From Chitinophaga pinensis (GTDB taxonomy: Bacteria; Bacteroidota; Bacteroidia; Chitinophagales; Chitinophagaceae), in the NCBI GenBank assembly GCA_945878115.1, contig CAMDVD010000040.1:1-37776 (forward strand): a stretch of DNA of 37,776 nt. The letters run 5' to 3'. Each line of letters opens with the position of its first letter. Positions within the stretch are counted from its first letter, which is position 1. This document shows positions 1-7,791 of the stretch, in pieces. The notes below the pieces were generated by a model. It made no database searches. It was not told the DNA's origin and was given only the letters and a program-made list of their open reading frames with translations. The translations under genes were made by a program, and so were the position numbers.

Positions 1-138
1 GACAAGAATACATTTATCCTACAACGAGTGAAAAAAATTCCAGCCAGACAAAATAAAGTTGACACTCAAAATAAAGTTGAAAAAAAATCCGTCAGTAAGA
101 AATAGTATCGACTGAGATTAGCTTAAGTTGACGCGTAT

Positions 139-363
139 GCCTTTCAGGGTTTGGATACATTTCATCATTGGGATTTTCTATTCATATTCAACCCTTTCAG
201 GGTTAGGATACATTTTAACGTTGCGGGTTTTCTATAAATATTTCATCCCTACGGGATTTTAATTCCCAATAAATATACGATCCATTTGCATTTTCAAAAC
301 CCTGAAAGGGTGAAATGATTATAGCTATAAAATGGACATTGTATTTTAGAACCCAGTATGGGT
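139..363. repeat. Five regularly spaced mini-palindromes (about 53-bp period)
   Basis: Short palindromic cores occur at about 140-149 (CCTTTCAGGG), 192-202 (CCCTTTCAGGG), 245-257 (ATCCCTACGGGAT), 298-311 (AACCCTGAAAGGGT) and 351-363 (ACCCAGTATGGGT). Their centres lie 52-54 bp apart. Between the cores the text is also related: GGATACATTT and TTTTCTAT... on one side, GAAATGATTAT and GACATGATTAT on the other. The first three units read on the minus strand and the last two on the plus strand, so the array turns over near 275. No gene is seen in it. Confidence 0.75.
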
Positions 364-570
364 GACATGATTATGAATAACATTTGTAATTATGACGTAA
401 GAGTTTAATAAGTACTTCTTTAGGATTTAACGATGACATGTAGAAGTTTGGACTTGCGATTGACCTTTATTTTTTGGTTCGTTTGTATTAAGACAGAAGA
501 ACGAAAGACAATTTTTTGATACAGGATTTCATTGTCTTTACTACATTTTCGATGAAAACTTACCTTCTTA

Positions 571-610
571 GACCTCATCCCCAACCCTTCTCCTGTAGGA
601 GAAGGGAGCA
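571..610. repeat. REP-like element with perfect 9-bp hairpin
   Basis: CCCTTCTCC (585-593) and GGAGAAGGG (598-606) form a perfect stem with a TGTA loop, inside the text CCTCATCCCCAACCC. Elements of this wording are frequent dispersed repeats in bacterial intergenic DNA. Open reading frames drawn through it on either strand have no recognisable product. Confidence 0.55.
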
Positions 611-835
611 ACAAACTCCTACTCTTACATGCGCATATAGGGCAAATACTTTTTCTTCATCAAATTTTCGGTTTCCTTTTTCTCATTATATTTTTAGTTC
701 CGCCTTTTCATTTAATTCTTTGTGTAATTATAAATTCATGTCTACACCATGCATTATCCAATGGAAAATAAATTATCTTGCCTGCTGATTGGTTAAAACA
801 AAAATGCAATGAGAAAAATAATCTTCCAATGTCGT

Positions 836-919
836 TGCATTGCGGCAACGATTGTAGCGGAAATCCTTTTTGCTGGCTCTGCAGCAAAAAGATTGAAGCG
901 AAAAGCGTGTCTGCCGCCC
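836..919. repeat. Dispersed 84-bp element, copy 1 (second copy at 36087-36170)
   Basis: This 84-bp stretch matches 36087-36170 in the same orientation with 7 differences and no gaps by my reading (about 92%). Its centre is a strong hairpin: CTTTTTGCTG, loop GCTCTG, then CAGCAAAAAG. It lies in non-coding DNA just before the tandem hairpin array. The shape suggests a REP/MITE-like element or a mobile terminator hairpin. No transposase is linked to it. Confidence 0.8.
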
Positions 920-922
920 TAC

Positions 923-1110
923 TGTAGCATTAATTTTTTTTCAAAAAAATACGCTACAGTATTACATTTTAGCATTAATTTTTTTTCAAAAAAATACGCT
1001 ACAGTATTACATTGTAGCATTAATTTTTTTTCAAAAAATACGCTACACCATTACAATGTAGCATTAATTTTTTTTCAAAAAATACGCTACAGTATAACAT
1101 TCATTCAAAA
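923..1110. repeat. Tandem array of four 44-45-bp hairpin units
   Basis: The string TAGCATTAATTTTTTTTC starts at 925, 970, 1015 and 1059, giving units of 45, 45 and 44 bp. Each unit is an imperfect palindrome: TGTAGC, an A/T-rich arm of T's then A's, then GCTACA. A related single hairpin stands at 6069-6110. The array ends 23 bp before mazG, so it sits in its upstream region. An open reading frame runs through the array but its protein is just the repeat translated. Confidence 0.85.
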
Positions 1111-1132
1111 AATAGTATAAGTAACTTCTAAT

Positions 1133-1912
1133 ATGGAAATAAAAAATTACGCACAATCCTTTGAACGACTGCAAAGTATCATGCTGGAACTTCGAGAAAA
1201 ATGTCCTTGGGATAAAAAGCAAACCATTCACACGCTGCGTCAGTTGACTGTTGAAGAAACGTATGAATTGGTAGATGATATTACAAATTCCAATTGGGAA
1301 GGAATCAAAGAAGAGTTGGGTGATTTATTGTTGCACATCCTTTTTTACGCACAAATAGCCAGTGAAGAAAAACAATTTACGATAGACGATGTGATCGAAA
1401 AAATTGCAAATAAACTCGTGTATCGTCATCCGCATATTTATGCTAATGTGGTAGTAGAAGATGAAGAGCAAGTGAAGCAGAATTGGGAAAATTTGAAATT
1501 AAAAGAAGGCAAAAAATCCATTTTAAGTGGCGTGCCAAAATCATTACCCGCTATGATAAAGGCATTGCGTTTACAAGAAAAATCAAAGCAAGTTGGTTTT
1601 GAATGGGAGGTGACTGCACAAGTGAAGGATAAGGTTTTAGAAGAGCTGGATGAGTTGCAAGAAGTTATTGAATTAAAGGATCAAGATAAAATAGAAGATG
1701 AATTTGGGGATGTATTATTTTCGTTGATTAATTACGCCAGATTTTTAAAGATAGATCCTGAAAATGCTTTAGAAAGAACAAACCAAAAATTTCAAAGGCG
1801 ATTTATGTTGATGGAAGAGGAGCTTACAAAAACGGGCAAACCACTGACTGATTATAGCTTACAGGAGATGGATGAAAAATGGAATGAGATAAAAAAGAAT
1901 GAGCAGAAATAA
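1133..1912 (+). CDS. mazG: Nucleoside triphosphate pyrophosphohydrolase MazG
   Basis: MazG hydrolyses (d)NTPs to the monophosphate and pyrophosphate, cleaning the nucleotide pool and affecting the stringent response. The 259-aa length matches two-domain MazG proteins. The N-terminal half has CPWDKKQT near residues 23-30 and the metal-binding EELGDLLLH near 62-70. The C-terminal half repeats the pattern as EDEFGDVLFSLINYA around residues 185-200. The ATG at 1133 gives a normal MazG N-terminus (FERLQSIMLELREKCPWD). The stop overlaps the start of the downstream kinase frame by 14 bases, so the two are probably cotranscribed. The upstream region is filled by a tandem hairpin array, and I see no convincing promoter there. 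Confidence 0.95.
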   Translation: MEIKNYAQSFERLQSIMLELREKCPWDKKQTIHTLRQLTVEETYELVDDITNSNWEGIKEELGDLLLHILFYAQIASEEKQFTIDDVIEKIANKLVYRHPHIYANVVVEDEEQVKQNWENLKLKEGKKSILSGVPKSLPAMIKALRLQEKSKQVGFEWEVTAQVKDKVLEELDELQEVIELKDQDKIEDEFGDVLFSLINYARFLKIDPENALERTNQKFQRRFMLMEEELTKTGKPLTDYSLQEMDEKWNEIKKNEQK

Positions 1913-2159
1913 GAAAAATACAACCTTTCGATTCCCATTCGATATTGATACGAGGGTATTTTTGGCATTGGCTGCATTCTTTTTTATATTGTCTATCAAG
2001 CAAATAAATCAGCCACTTTTAAGCAATGTTTCTCTAGAACATGTTCAACAGAAATTACAGAAATATGCCAACAGCCAAATAGTACATTTTAATCATGTAC
2101 TTCTGTCAAATCAAATAGCAGAAGCATATAGAGGGCATGTAGAAGAGGAGGATTTTTAA
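1899..2159 (+). CDS. N-terminal piece of the split membrane histidine kinase
   Basis: This 86-codon frame starts inside the last codons of mazG and has one membrane segment near residues 17-32 (RVFLALAAFFFILSI) followed by a helical stretch. It ends at a TAA at 2157-2159. The reading frame continues without shift into the large kinase, with only ILSN between the stop and the next possible start (GTG at 2172). I therefore read it as the true N-terminus of that kinase, cut off by a single nonsense codon, not as an independent gene. A separate small membrane protein is possible but less likely, because the kinase piece has no natural start of its own. Confidence 0.6.
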   Translation: MSRNKKNTTFRFPFDIDTRVFLALAAFFFILSIKQINQPLLSNVSLEHVQQKLQKYANSQIVHFNHVLLSNQIAEAYRGHVEEEDF

Positions 2160-2171
2160 ATTTTATCCAAT

Positions 2172-5100
2172 GTGCCGTATGCATTATTTTTATTCAAAAA
2201 GGATGCGTTGGTTTTTTGGAATTCCTGTACCATCGCTGCGCCAGATCAGAAACTGGCATTCGACATTCCCATTCCTTTTACGGATAAAAATGGACAGTAT
2301 ATATGGATGAAAAAACGAGTTGGAGATTCGAGTTTGCACCAATATGCAGTTGCTGCTATTTTATTGAAATATGAAAATAATTTGAGTCCTAAATTTTGCA
2401 GAAAAAACTTTGCAGTAGGTGATAATGAAAATGATTATGGCATAAAAATGTCCTTGACGAAGGTACCCAATTCAGTATGCTTGACAATACAAGGTGTTGA
2501 CTCGTATTATATATATCGCAGCAATCCTTTTTTTATTATTAATGATATTAATGGATGGCGATTATTTTTTAATGCCTTGCCATTTATCTTTTTTGGCATT
2601 TCGATACATACGTATTTTAAAGTGAAGGTGACCATTCAAAAGAGAAATCCAATTTTTATTTTTAGTTTATTATTGTGTACCGCTTTCCTATTGCGGGCCA
2701 GCACTTATTTGTTTGGATTTCCAGATGATTTTTCGCAGTATGCGATGTTCCAATCCAGTTATTTTAGCATGGATAAAATCAATCGTTCGTTGGGCGATGT
2801 ATTTATCAATCTTTGCTTGTTATTCTGGATTTTTATATTCTTTGTAGTGAATGTGCAAGGTAAAATAGTAGATATTACCAAGCAATTGCACAAAACTATT
2901 TTAGGACTTGCTTATTTGGTATTTGCTTTCGGATTGAGTAGCTATTTATGTTTTATTGCCAATGGCATTATCATTCATTCTGGGATTAATTTTGATGCTA
3001 ATTTATTCAATCAATTAGATGTTTTTTCTTTCATTGGACTGTTGTGTTTCTTGCTTATTTTCTCCATTCTGCTTTTATTGATAATCAGTACCAATTATTA
3101 TTTTGAAACTTGGGTTCAGCAGAAATACAAAAAGTATCTTTTTCTGTCTTGTGTTTTTACTCTCTTATTTTTCCTTTTACGACCTCTGGAAATTGAATTT
3201 AATCTGGTATTTGTATTATGCAATTTCCTCTTCTTCCTTATTATTTTAGATATTCCTTTTTTTAAAACCAAATTTGATTTTAATTCTTTTGCCCTTCTTT
3301 TATGGGTAGTTTTTTTATCCATTTCTTGTTCGATTTATTTTACGTTTACCATTGTAGAAAAGGAAAAAATATTCAGGCAACAAGTAGCTAAAAAAATAGT
3401 ATCCAAAAAGGATACTGTTACTGATCAATGGATAGAGCGCATGGCAACGCAAATACAAGGGGATAGCAATATTGAAAAATATCTTCTGCAACAGAAATCG
3501 CTAGATGGGTTTTATTATTATTTTAATCAAACCTATCAAACCCGTTTTCCTTCCAATGTGAATGTTCGTATTTTATGGAATCAAAAAGAGAATCCTATAT
3601 TTCAAGATACGAGTAGAAGTGCGATGGAAAGTAGTGGTGATTCGAACAAACAAGATGCAGCACTAATTCTTAAAACGGATGATAATTATACTATTCCCAT
3701 CTTGCTTGGAAAAGAGGTAATGGGTAATCTTTGTATGATGGTAGAAAAGAATTCGCTCGGTTTTACGGATGACCATTTAAATATTTTAGAGGATGATATT
3801 TATTATACGAAGGTGCATGGATACAAATATTCTTATGCCATTTATGAAGACAGTATACTGGAAGAAAAAAGCGGGAATTATATTTTTACCAATTCTATTC
3901 AGCCACATCAATTATTTAAGAAAAAGTATGTACACTTTGATGATGTCGAGGATAAAAGTATTCTATATTACCACCAAAAGAACAAAAAGAAAAATGTGGT
4001 CATTGTGAAGCAAACAAAAATATTTTATCTGTTCTCTACCATTTTTGCCTACATGTTTTTTATTTATTTTTTGACCATTAGTTTATATGTATTGGGCAAT
4101 ATGGTGGCACGTTCTAATTTGATTTATAGTCGTTTTTTAAATTTATTAAGCTTGAGTTTGCGACTTCGCATTCACGCATCTATTCTTATTGTGGTATTGC
4201 TTTCCTTTGCAGCAGTAGGTTCATTTACTTCTTACTATTTGATCCAAAGAGTCAATGAAAGGTCGCAAACAGAAGTGAGTAACCATGTGCAATTGATACA
4301 AAAAGAATTACAGAATTATTATCATACCCATAGAATGATGGATAGCAGTTCTGTTATTGAAGTGAGTAAGATTATGGATGATATTTCCAAAAAATATTCG
4401 TTGAATATTGATTTGTTTGGATTGGAATCTGGTAAATTATTATTTAGTTCTAATCCAGTTTTTTATCGAGATAATATACTCTCTGATCGTATGAATTATA
4501 CAGCCAAATACGCATTAGATAAATTAAATCTGGAGTATATTTTGCAAGATGAAAGTGTGTTTAATTTTAAATATTATGCATCCTATTCCATCTTGCACGA
4601 CAGAAATGGCAAAGCAATTGCGTACATGCAACTGCCTTATCTTTCTGAAACAACACAGATCACAACAGAGAATTTTTCGATTATTTTAGCGCTTATTAAT
4701 ATCTATGTATTCGTTTTTATTCTCTCTTTCATTTTTGCATTGTCTATCACGTATTCGGTGGTTCGTCCTTTCACTTATGTCATCAAGCAGTTTACAAAAA
4801 TTAATTTGACCAAAACGAATCAGCCTTTAAAATGGAATTATAGTGATGAGATTGGATTGTTGGTGAAGGAGTATAATCGGATGTTGCGGACCATGGAGAA
4901 TACCACTGTATTGCTCGCGAAATCGGAAAGAGAATTGGCTTGGCGAGAAATGGCAAAGCAAGTTGCACATGAGATAAAAAATCCATTAACGCCGATGAAG
5001 CTTTCTTTACAAATGTTGGAAAGAGCCATCAAAAACAAAAAATCAAATATTGAAGAGATGACTGCTCAAATGACAAATACCATGATAGAGCAAATTGATA

Positions 5101-5618
5101 ACTTGACTTTAATCGCCACTAATTTTTCGGATTTTGCCAAATTGCCCGAACAAAATAAGGAAGTGATAAATTTAAGTGAACTACTACATTCCATTACAGG
5201 CATGTATTTCAGCGATTTAAATTTTGAATATTCATTTGTTATTCCAGAGTATCCAATTTTTGTACATGCCGATAAGGGGCAATTGATAAGGGTATTTACC
5301 AATATATTGCAGAATGCAAACCAAGCAATTCCAGAGCATAAATTGGGTGTGATGAGTGTAACTGTTTCTAAAATTATTTACAATTTTGTTCGCATTTCCA
5401 TCTCCGATAATGGAGAAGGTATTGATGCCGAAAGAGGTAAGTCATTGTTTGAACCATACTTTACCACCAAGTCTTCTGGCACCGGATTAGGACTTGCTAT
5501 GTGTAAAGATATTGTAGAACAATCTGGCGGAAAGATTACGTTTAATAGTGTTGTGCAGGTTGGCACTACATTTAATATTGATTTGCCCATTTATATGGCA
5601 GAGGAGACTATAATTTAG
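2172..5618 (+). CDS. Large NtrY-like sensor histidine kinase (HAMP, HisKA, HATPase)
   Basis: An inner-membrane two-component sensor that would autophosphorylate on histidine and pass phosphate to a response regulator not present in the window. Visible parts, numbered from GTG 2172: several membrane segments at about 130-390, a second group at 617-690, a presumed extracytoplasmic sensor at 690-835, a last membrane helix at 837-862, and a HAMP region to about 915. The H-box AHEIKNPLTP has the phospho-acceptor His near 933. The N-box NILQNANQA has Asn near 1048, the G1 box is DNGEG near 1079, and FTTKSSGTGLGL lies near 1100. The order resembles NtrY-type kinases. The frame upstream, after one TAA, carries the natural N-terminus, so this gene may be broken or the base may be an error. 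Its 3' end overlaps the convergent EVE gene by 11 bases. Confidence 0.88.
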   Translation: MPYALFLFKKDALVFWNSCTIAAPDQKLAFDIPIPFTDKNGQYIWMKKRVGDSSLHQYAVAAILLKYENNLSPKFCRKNFAVGDNENDYGIKMSLTKVPNSVCLTIQGVDSYYIYRSNPFFIINDINGWRLFFNALPFIFFGISIHTYFKVKVTIQKRNPIFIFSLLLCTAFLLRASTYLFGFPDDFSQYAMFQSSYFSMDKINRSLGDVFINLCLLFWIFIFFVVNVQGKIVDITKQLHKTILGLAYLVFAFGLSSYLCFIANGIIIHSGINFDANLFNQLDVFSFIGLLCFLLIFSILLLLIISTNYYFETWVQQKYKKYLFLSCVFTLLFFLLRPLEIEFNLVFVLCNFLFFLIILDIPFFKTKFDFNSFALLLWVVFLSISCSIYFTFTIVEKEKIFRQQVAKKIVSKKDTVTDQWIERMATQIQGDSNIEKYLLQQKSLDGFYYYFNQTYQTRFPSNVNVRILWNQKENPIFQDTSRSAMESSGDSNKQDAALILKTDDNYTIPILLGKEVMGNLCMMVEKNSLGFTDDHLNILEDDIYYTKVHGYKYSYAIYEDSILEEKSGNYIFTNSIQPHQLFKKKYVHFDDVEDKSILYYHQKNKKKNVVIVKQTKIFYLFSTIFAYMFFIYFLTISLYVLGNMVARSNLIYSRFLNLLSLSLRLRIHASILIVVLLSFAAVGSFTSYYLIQRVNERSQTEVSNHVQLIQKELQNYYHTHRMMDSSSVIEVSKIMDDISKKYSLNIDLFGLESGKLLFSSNPVFYRDNILSDRMNYTAKYALDKLNLEYILQDESVFNFKYYASYSILHDRNGKAIAYMQLPYLSETTQITTENFSIILALINIYVFVFILSFIFALSITYSVVRPFTYVIKQFTKINLTKTNQPLKWNYSDEIGLLVKEYNRMLRTMENTTVLLAKSERELAWREMAKQVAHEIKNPLTPMKLSLQMLERAIKNKKSNIEEMTAQMTNTMIEQIDNLTLIATNFSDFAKLPEQNKEVINLSELLHSITGMYFSDLNFEYSFVIPEYPIFVHADKGQLIRVFTNILQNANQAIPEHKLGVMSVTVSKIIYNFVRISISDNGEGIDAERGKSLFEPYFTTKSSGTGLGLAMCKDIVEQSGGKITFNSVVQVGTTFNIDLPIYMAEETII

Positions 5619-6021
5619 TTTCCCCCAATTTTAAAATATGTTTAAATTCTGCTGCGGTAACTACGCTCACAGATAAACGTTGCAATTTAATTAATTGCAT
5701 CTCTGTTAATGCAGCATCTGTTTTTATGAAAGATAAGGTAACAGGCTTTTTTAATTTGCATTTTGGTTTAAAATCCACTGCAAGCCATGCTGCTTCTGTA
5801 GTGGTAGGATCTTGAAAAGCTTCTTTGATAACTTCAGCAATACCAACAATTTCTAGGCCTTCATTACTATGGTAGTATAATGCTAAATCCCCTTTTTGCA
5901 TGGCTCTCAAATTATTACGCGCAGCATAATTTCGAACACCATCCCAAGTGGTTTTTTTATCCTTTTCAAATTGATCCCAACTGTATTTAACGGGTTCCGA
6001 TTTTATTAGCCAATAGTTCAT
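5608..6021 (-). CDS. EVE domain-containing protein
   Basis: A small cytosolic protein of 137 aa that consists of a single EVE domain (PUA-like fold, the family of human thymocyte nuclear protein 1). Family members bind modified bases in DNA or RNA, and the exact ligand here is unknown. The start MNYWLIKSEP, then YSWDQFEKD, TTWDGVRNYAARNNLR and MQKGDLALYYHS are the hallmark sequence of the family. EIVGIAEVIKEAFQDPT follows in the usual place, and the length is standard. It is convergent with the histidine kinase, overlapping it by 11 bases, and divergent from the GNAT gene. A hairpin repeat lies in the divergent space. Confidence 0.93.
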   Translation of the reverse strand: MNYWLIKSEPVKYSWDQFEKDKKTTWDGVRNYAARNNLRAMQKGDLALYYHSNEGLEIVGIAEVIKEAFQDPTTTEAAWLAVDFKPKCKLKKPVTLSFIKTDAALTEMQLIKLQRLSVSVVTAAEFKHILKLGETKL

Positions 6022-6068
6022 GCGGTATTTAGATTTGGATTACGGAACAAACATATAAAACTAAATTG

Positions 6069-6110
6069 TACCGTAGCAGAAATTTTTATTCTAAAAATAT
6101 CGCTACGGTA
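6069..6110. repeat. Single hairpin related to the 45-bp tandem units
   Basis: TACCGTAGC (6069-6077) and GCTACGGTA (6102-6110) pair perfectly, and AATTTTTA and TAAAAATA extend the stem. The design (GTAGC, T-run, A-run, GCTAC) is that of the four tandem units at 923-1110. It lies between two divergent genes, where a transcription terminator is not expected. I therefore favour a dispersed palindromic element over a terminator. Confidence 0.65.
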
Positions 6111-6146
6111 TGAATACAAATGTAAATATAAGATTTGTGCAAAATA

Positions 6147-6177
6147 ATTGCAGATACAGTTTGTCTAAGTACTTTTG
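6147..6177 (+). promoter_or_regulatory. Bacteroidota-type promoter of the GNAT gene
   Basis: ATTG (6147-6150), 19 bp, then TACTTTTG (6170-6177) fits the Bacteroidota consensus TTTG-N19-21-TAnnTTTG. The start of transcription would be near 6183, which places the ATG at 6232 inside the transcript. Confidence 0.55.
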
Positions 6178-6231
6178 TCTTCAATAAGAATCTGTAATTT
6201 AATTTATTGTTGTTCATGTAATGTAAGGAAA

Positions 6232-6666
6232 ATGGAATTGAAAATTATTGATGTAGACGTAGCAGAATATCAAGAGGTATTACAACTAAGACAGCAAGTA
6301 TTGCGCCTTCCATTGGGTATGAATTTATTTGATGAAGACTTGTCGGAAGATAGGGATCAGTATATTATTGTGGCAATGAAGGAAAATATATTGATAGGGT
6401 GTTTGATGATTAAAATATTGGATAAGCGAATTGTAAAATTTCGGCAAATGGCTGTACATGCTGATTTTCAATCAAAAGGTATTGGATCTATGATTATGTT
6501 TTATGCCGAAAATTTTTGTCGGCTGAATGAGTATGAAAAAGCAGAGTTGCATGCTCGAAAATCAGCTGTTGATTTTTATAGCAAGTTGGATTATGTTATA
6601 GAAGGCGATGAGTTTGAAGAAGTCGGAATTCCCCATTTTAAAATGTCGAAATATTTACGTTCTTAG
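6232..6666 (+). CDS. GNAT family N-acetyltransferase
   Basis: A 144-aa acetyl-CoA-dependent acetyltransferase of the GNAT fold, substrate unknown. VKFRQMAVHADFQSKGIG near residues 68-85 is the strand plus acetyl-CoA-binding loop (Q-x-x-G-x-G), followed by a helix and AELHARKSAVDFYSKLDY with the usual late FYxKLGF-like motif. This resembles the ElaA/YjcF branch. I choose ATG 6232 (MELKIIDV) over an in-frame earlier start at 6175. The ATG has AAGGA just before it and gives the family's normal N-terminus, while 6175 lies inside the predicted promoter. The gene is divergent from the EVE gene and 61 bp before cmk. Confidence 0.85.
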   Translation: MELKIIDVDVAEYQEVLQLRQQVLRLPLGMNLFDEDLSEDRDQYIIVAMKENILIGCLMIKILDKRIVKFRQMAVHADFQSKGIGSMIMFYAENFCRLNEYEKAELHARKSAVDFYSKLDYVIEGDEFEEVGIPHFKMSKYLRS

Positions 6667-6714
6667 GGAAAAACATTTCCGCTAAAGGACAGAGTGAAAT
6701 GATGTATTTGATAT

Positions 6715-6722
6715 TACATTTG
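6715..6722 (+). promoter_or_regulatory. Possible -7 element before cmk
   Basis: TACATTTG matches TAnnTTTG exactly, but no TTTG is found about 20 bp upstream. Transcription would start close to the ATG codons at 6728/6734, giving almost no leader, so this is a weak call. Confidence 0.25.
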
Positions 6723-6727
6723 TCGAC

Positions 6728-7396
6728 ATGCACATGAACAAAATTATCATAGCTATAGATGGATATTCATCCACAGGAAAAAGTACACTTGCCAAACAAT
6801 TGGCTAAAAAGTTGAACTATATTTATATTGACAGTGGCGCCATGTATAGGGCTATTACACTTTACTTTTTACAAAACGAAATAGATTGCAACCATTTAGA
6901 TAGCATTCGTTATGCACTGTCTCAAATTCATTTGAATTTTGTGCATCAACAAATCCATTTGAATGGAATGAATGTAGAAGAAATTATCCGCAGTATGGAA
7001 GTGTCGAATTTGGTGAGTGAAGTAGCTGCCCTTGAACAAGTTCGTGTCTTTGCAGTACAGCAGCAACAATTTTTAGGCAAAGAAAGAGGCATCGTGATGG
7101 ATGGTAGAGACATTGGTACCACTGTATTTCCAGACGCTGAATTGAAAATATTTTTGACAGCGCAAGAAGATATTCGTTCGCAAAGAAGATTTGATGAGAT
7201 GAAATTAAAATCAGAAACCATTACTTTTTTAGAGGTGAAAACCAACTTGGCACATCGTGATCATATTGATTCTACTCGTGAATTTAGTCCGCTTACAAAA
7301 GCTATAGATGCAGTTGTATTGGATAATTCTCATTTAAGTATGGATGAGCAATTGGAAATAGCTTATAGATGGGCAATGGAGAAAGTGATGGGGTAG
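6728..7396 (+). CDS. cmk: Cytidylate kinase
   Basis: Phosphorylates CMP and dCMP with ATP in pyrimidine nucleotide metabolism, in the cytosol. The P-loop is GYSSTGKST near residues 12-20. It is followed by YIDSGAMYRAITLYF, the NMP-binding start typical of CMP kinases, and GRDIGTTVFPDAELKIFLTA near 122-141. The lid arginines sit in SQRRFDEM and the stretch ending SPLTKA. The 222-aa length is standard. The start may be ATG 6728 (MHMNK) or ATG 6734 (MNK); the second begins at the usual distance before the P-loop. It follows the GNAT gene on the same strand. Confidence 0.95.
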   Translation: MHMNKIIIAIDGYSSTGKSTLAKQLAKKLNYIYIDSGAMYRAITLYFLQNEIDCNHLDSIRYALSQIHLNFVHQQIHLNGMNVEEIIRSMEVSNLVSEVAALEQVRVFAVQQQQFLGKERGIVMDGRDIGTTVFPDAELKIFLTAQEDIRSQRRFDEMKLKSETITFLEVKTNLAHRDHIDSTREFSPLTKAIDAVVLDNSHLSMDEQLEIAYRWAMEKVMG

Positions 7397-7413
7397 GGTA
7401 CTTCTCTATTCAA

Positions 7414-7740
7414 TTGTCTGAACTGTGATTGCCTATCGGTTGGTGCCGCACAACCGAAATTTTGTCTGAACTATGATTTTTTTGATTAATGTGATTGCTA
7501 TGATTTTCATGCCAAATTGGCCTTTCATCTACTAAAATAACTAAGCATTATTTTTTTACAAGTGATTACGCCATAGTTGGTGTTATCACCAACAATTTTT
7601 AGGTAGAAATGTTATGTCTCGTCCTAAAAATTTTTTGGCCCACAGATTTACTCAGATGTTCTCAGATGATATAAGTATTTCTTCCTATCGACTGATGTCA
7701 ACAACCCTAAAAATCAATACATTATTTTTTTACAAGTGCT
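7414..7740. repeat. Repeat-filled gap before the DUF58 operon
   Basis: No gene is seen in 7397-7791. TCTGAACTGTGATT (7417) recurs as TCTGAACTATGATT (7464), on either side of a hairpin CCTATCGGTTGGTG...CAACCGAAAT (7432-7460). A second hairpin GTTGGTG-TTAT-CACCAAC is at 7577-7593, followed by T's. CATTATTTTTTTACAAGTG occurs twice (7547-7565 and 7720-7738). Both hairpins have near-identical partners at 33271-33300 and 33354-33386. The phrase CACAGATTTACTCAGATG is of a kind common in Bacteroidota spacers. Confidence 0.65.
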
Positions 7741-7791
7741 TTGCTTATTCTCGATTTGAAATTGGCTATATTCGGGCATTATTTCCTTTGC

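Noticed and set aside
139-363. CRISPR-like array of evenly spaced repeats
   Set aside because: The repeated cores are only 10-14 bp and vary, the intervals between them are similar to each other rather than unique, orientation changes within the array, and no cas gene is present.
516-788. Open reading frame of 90 codons before mazG
   Set aside because: It runs through a REP-like hairpin and low-complexity DNA, has no recognisable domain, and its composition is unlike the real genes nearby.
809-1120. Open reading frame of 103 codons over the tandem repeat
   Set aside because: Its protein is the translated 45-bp repeat (NFFSKKYAT and similar), with no start signal or family likeness; it is a by-product of the repeat.
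6069-6110. Terminator between the EVE and GNAT genes
   Set aside because: The two genes are divergent, so no transcript ends there, and the hairpin has no clear T-run; it fits the repeat family at 923-1110 better.
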